Shown here piece after piece: positions 54,839 through 57,294 of a stretch of 57,294 bases of DNA (position 1 is the stretch's first letter; each line of letters begins with the position of its first letter). The translations under genes and the position numbers were made by a program. This DNA is from Candidatus Endonucleibacter bathymodioli (GTDB lineage: Bacteria; Pseudomonadota; Gammaproteobacteria; Pseudomonadales; Endozoicomonadaceae). The notes beneath the pieces are model-generated. The model made no database searches, was not told the origin of the DNA, and was given only the letters and a program-made list of their open reading frames with translations. Location of the stretch: the NCBI GenBank assembly GCA_030674915.1, contig JASXSV010000021.1, positions 1 through 57,294 of the forward strand, written 5' to 3'.

Positions 54839-56938
54839 TTATTTCTCGCTATTTTCATATAAAAAGCGCATAGCATCTTTAACATCTTGTTGGTTGTTAG
54901 CATTCAACGGTAGAAAATATATTATGTTTATTAAAGGTTCTAAGATGTTTACTGTTGTTTTACAGTTGACGTCAGTATCTTTATCATCAATTTTATATTG
55001 GTCAGCTGTTGTAATGAAATCGGTATCAATTATATCTTGATTAGTGGTTTTTGTATAGTCCATATCGTCATCATCATTCTTATTAGGGCAGGAATAGTCA
55101 GAATTATTAGTTTGATTATTGCAACTAGTACGAGTGCAAGTCATTTGAGCAATTGACAGATAGTTTTTATGACTATCAAACAGTTTTTCTGTATGTGTGT
55201 TTTGATAGGCGGTGTCTCTATCAGCAGAGTATGGTGGTATAGTAAATTGATTGCGAAGATCGTTTTCTGTTGCAGTACAAATAACGGTATATTTATTTAT
55301 TAAAAACTGTTTATTAAGTTTAGAGTGTGGTTCAAGTGTATGAACATGTTGTGGTAATTGAGATGTTTCAGTATTTTGAGTTTTTAAATGAGTTGTTGTG
55401 CATCTAACTGGTATGATGGAAGAACATTGCACTCTTCCTTCTGGATGACTATTCCTGTTTATACAAGTGTGCATAATCTCTTTAAGGCACTGCCCATCTT
55501 TCTTTATGCGTACTATAAATGCAGTCTCTGTGTTTTGATCATCGCATTTAGCAAATACAGCTGTTTTTTGTATATAGGTCATCTTGGGTAAAAGAGTCCT
55601 TAGCTGTGAATAGTGGTTTTTTTCTGGTTCAGGCTGGGGCTGGTGCGGTGCAAAGAAAAAATCAAGTTCTGTTCTATCTATGTCATTTTTTGTATTAGCT
55701 AGTTTTACTTCTGTAGTCATTATCCGGAAAGATTTTTTGTCATCATGACTATGAATAGATATTTTATAACAAGGGTGTGATGATATATTATTGTCTGTTT
55801 TGTCAGGTTTAGTAGCTTCTACGGTGTAATGTTGTTTGATGAAGTCGTCCCTATGGGTGTTTTCTTTGTGTTTTCGTGTCGGTGTGTCTGCGCTTTGAGG
55901 TGGTGTGCATTTACTTTCTGGACATGACACAGGTATTTTATTTTCATTTTGGTAGCCAATATCTAGTATAGAGATGTCTTCAGCCAATGATTTAGGTATG
56001 TCACCAAAAAAACAATTGTTTTCATTAGATTTATTTTGATTCAGTGTCTTTTCATGCTGTTCCTTGTCGTATGCTCCAATCTGTTGTGAAAGTTCCTTAG
56101 TAGTAGTCTTGAGGCTTGCATATTTTTCGGCTGTTGAGGACAGGTCTAAGCGAAGTGGTTGCGTCTCCGTAGTTTTCTCAGTACATGCTATTGTCGGAGA
56201 TGAAGTATTTGTATGATCCTGTTCCATATTTAGCGTTGCAGGTATTGAATATGCAGGAGATGTTATGAAGTTTTCTTGCTGTTGGTCTGGGCGATGTGCG
56301 TGTTGCGGATTATTTTCAGATGTATTCCCATACTGAGAGTCGCCTGTGTCTACTTGTGGATGTCCTTGCTCTACAGATGGAGTGCTTGCTATGGAAGTGT
56401 GAGTCATACACTCAGCTTTTATCTGCGTAATAAACCTTTGTAAGTGCGGAGTACGCATAAATAAGTTTAATGCCATATGCATTTTAGCGCAGCCTTCTTC
56501 TTCTGTTTTTTGTAGAATTTCCAGAAAAAAATTAAGCGTAAGTATGCATTTCTTCGTTGTATTTCTTTTGGCTGTATATGTCCAAGTATATCCCATATGT
56601 CTGTAAGGCAGTACAGTTCCTGTAGGAAGACTTGGAGGCGTATCAGTGTTTGAGAATATATTCTGTAATTCTTTCAATGTTATTGCTTTTTGTTTATGTC
56701 TTTTTTTTATGAATATGTTTTTGGACACGTGATGTATGTGTTTTACTAGTTCTACTGGATGATCTTCCTTTCTAATATCCACATGTATGTTTTTTAAGTA
56801 TGCATATATTTTACGGCAATCATCAATTGTTATGCTAACAGGCTCAGCAAGCGTTTTTTCGCTTATAAAGGTAGAAAGTATAACAAACAAGACGTATGTA
56901 GTTGTATATTTCCTTAATGTATTAGCTATATATTGCAT
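54839..56938 (-). CDS. Secreted hypothetical protein, family B copy 4
   Basis: Not recognised. From ATG 56938 it has 699 residues: a signal peptide TTYVLFVILSTFISEKTLAE, the N-terminal domain (ITIDDCRKIYAYLKNIH, TLNFFLEILQKTEEEGCAKM, LQRFITQIKAECM), a long polar linker, and the C-terminal domain (ELDFFFAPHQPQPEPEKN, MTYIQKTAVFAKCDDQNTET, LFDSHKNYLSIAQMTCTRTS). It ends LINIIYFLPLNANNQQDVKD. The frame extends 38 codons further up, but those cross the promoter and an IS5 end. AAGGTG lies 8 bases before the chosen ATG. It is closest to copy 3 in its N-terminal half and linker, but closer to copy 1 in DSHKNYL and FLINKY. Confidence 0.86.
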   Translation of the reverse strand: MQYIANTLRKYTTTYVLFVILSTFISEKTLAEPVSITIDDCRKIYAYLKNIHVDIRKEDHPVELVKHIHHVSKNIFIKKRHKQKAITLKELQNIFSNTDTPPSLPTGTVLPYRHMGYTWTYTAKRNTTKKCILTLNFFLEILQKTEEEGCAKMHMALNLFMRTPHLQRFITQIKAECMTHTSIASTPSVEQGHPQVDTGDSQYGNTSENNPQHAHRPDQQQENFITSPAYSIPATLNMEQDHTNTSSPTIACTEKTTETQPLRLDLSSTAEKYASLKTTTKELSQQIGAYDKEQHEKTLNQNKSNENNCFFGDIPKSLAEDISILDIGYQNENKIPVSCPESKCTPPQSADTPTRKHKENTHRDDFIKQHYTVEATKPDKTDNNISSHPCYKISIHSHDDKKSFRIMTTEVKLANTKNDIDRTELDFFFAPHQPQPEPEKNHYSQLRTLLPKMTYIQKTAVFAKCDDQNTETAFIVRIKKDGQCLKEIMHTCINRNSHPEGRVQCSSIIPVRCTTTHLKTQNTETSQLPQHVHTLEPHSKLNKQFLINKYTVICTATENDLRNQFTIPPYSADRDTAYQNTHTEKLFDSHKNYLSIAQMTCTRTSCNNQTNNSDYSCPNKNDDDDMDYTKTTNQDIIDTDFITTADQYKIDDKDTDVNCKTTVNILEPLINIIYFLPLNANNQQDVKDAMRFLYENSEK

Positions 56939-56982
56939 GAAAATACACCTTAAATATAGAGGGAAGTTAGATAAGATGCATA

Positions 56983-56993
56983 TTATATCAGAT
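56983..56993 (-). promoter_or_regulatory. Extended -10 promoter of family B copy 4
   Basis: On the minus strand TATCTGATATAATATGCATC has TATAAT at 56983-56988 with TGA before it, about 45 bases before the start. An IS5 left end begins at 57009, roughly where a -35 element would lie. Confidence 0.65.
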
Positions 56994-57008
56994 ATAATTA
57001 AATATATC

Positions 57009-57294
57009 GAGATCTTTGCACGAGTCGCGCTAAACAACTGAAAATAAGGCATAATAAGCCTTGCATATTCAATGCCTTTCGGTGAAATTATGGTTTGGAA
57101 AAATCTGAAACAACGCAGTCTAGAAGATTCAATGCTGATTGATCACGATGCAGTGAAAGAACTCGACTCTGTCCATGAGCTCATTGATTGGGTTGGCTTA
57201 TATAGCATCATCTGAAAGATATACATTCAAGTGCTCGAGGTGAGAAGGCATGGCCACCACTGATGATGTTTAAGGCACTGCTGCTGCAAAGTTG
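57009..57294 (+). mobile_element. IS5-family element, left part, runs off the window
   Basis: Starts with the inverted repeat GAGATCTTTGCACGAG (one difference from the 48969 copy) and continues as a near-identical copy to the window edge. It lies upstream of family B copy 4, in the same orientation as the 48969 element relative to copy 1. Confidence 0.9.
57072..57294 (+). pseudogene. IS5-family transposase, frameshifted, partial
   Basis: Starts MPFGEIMVWKNLKQRSLEDS like the 49032 copy. Near 57195-57205, GGCTTATATAGCATCATCTG replaces GGCTTAGAGTATCATCTG: a 2-base insertion that breaks the frame. The sequence then continues in another frame to the window end. Confidence 0.85.

Noticed and set aside
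56939..57052. 38-codon N-terminal extension of family B copy 4
   Set aside because: It reads through the conserved promoter and the IS5 end. The ATG at 56938 aligns with paralog starts and has AAGGTG.

Overview
The window comes from a gammaproteobacterium. The order rpsB-tsf-pyrH-frr-cdsA-dxr-rseP-bamA-skp-lpxD-fabZ-lpxA-lpxB-rnhB-dnaE, the complete iscR-S-U-A-hscB-hscA-fdx-iscX run and rlmN-pilF-rodZ are typical of Pseudomonadales/Oceanospirillales-type genomes. Long non-coding gaps, many decayed insertion sequences and AT-rich families of unknown, partly secreted paralogs suggest a host-associated lineage in the middle of genome decay. An Endozoicomonadaceae-like symbiont or parasite is one possibility, but this is inference only.

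Layout. 1-1050: the right end of an IS30 element, a decayed IS30-type transposase fragment and intergenic repeats. 1135-9409: topA, an M16 (pitrilysin-type) lipoprotein protease and an enoyl-CoA hydratase/HIBYL-CoA hydrolase-family gene, with an IS630 remnant between the last two. 9.6-13 kb: two tandemly duplicated minus-strand genes of unknown function (family A), heptamer tandem repeats and a second IS630 pseudogene. 14-31 kb: map (divergent), then the translation, envelope and lipid A cluster, in which uppS is absent from its usual place. 31.3-34.9 kb: dnaE, with no accA after it. 35.2-42.6 kb: trmJ and the isc operon, headed by a recognisable IscR-type operator. 42.9-46.3 kb: ndk, rlmN, pilF, rodZ, with no ispG/hisS after them. 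46.9-57.3 kb: four minus-strand paralogs with signal peptides (family B, one truncated), interleaved with IS5 and IS30 elements, an IS5-like MITE and duplicated vestigial fragments.

Two themes run through the window. First, a degenerate palindromic intergenic repeat of about 105-145 bp, with TATA-flanked inverted ends, occupies more than 15 gaps, including junctions inside the isc operon and the bam/lpx cluster. Second, short tandem repeats with a 7-bp unit (7 residues, or 21 bp, inside rpsB) recur, and one array has clearly grown inside a copy of the palindromic repeat. Ribosomal protein S2 carries an unusually long heptad-repeat tail, FabZ has Asp where its family has the catalytic Glu, and the family B genes share a conserved extended -10 promoter. 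No tRNA, rRNA or CRISPR array was seen.
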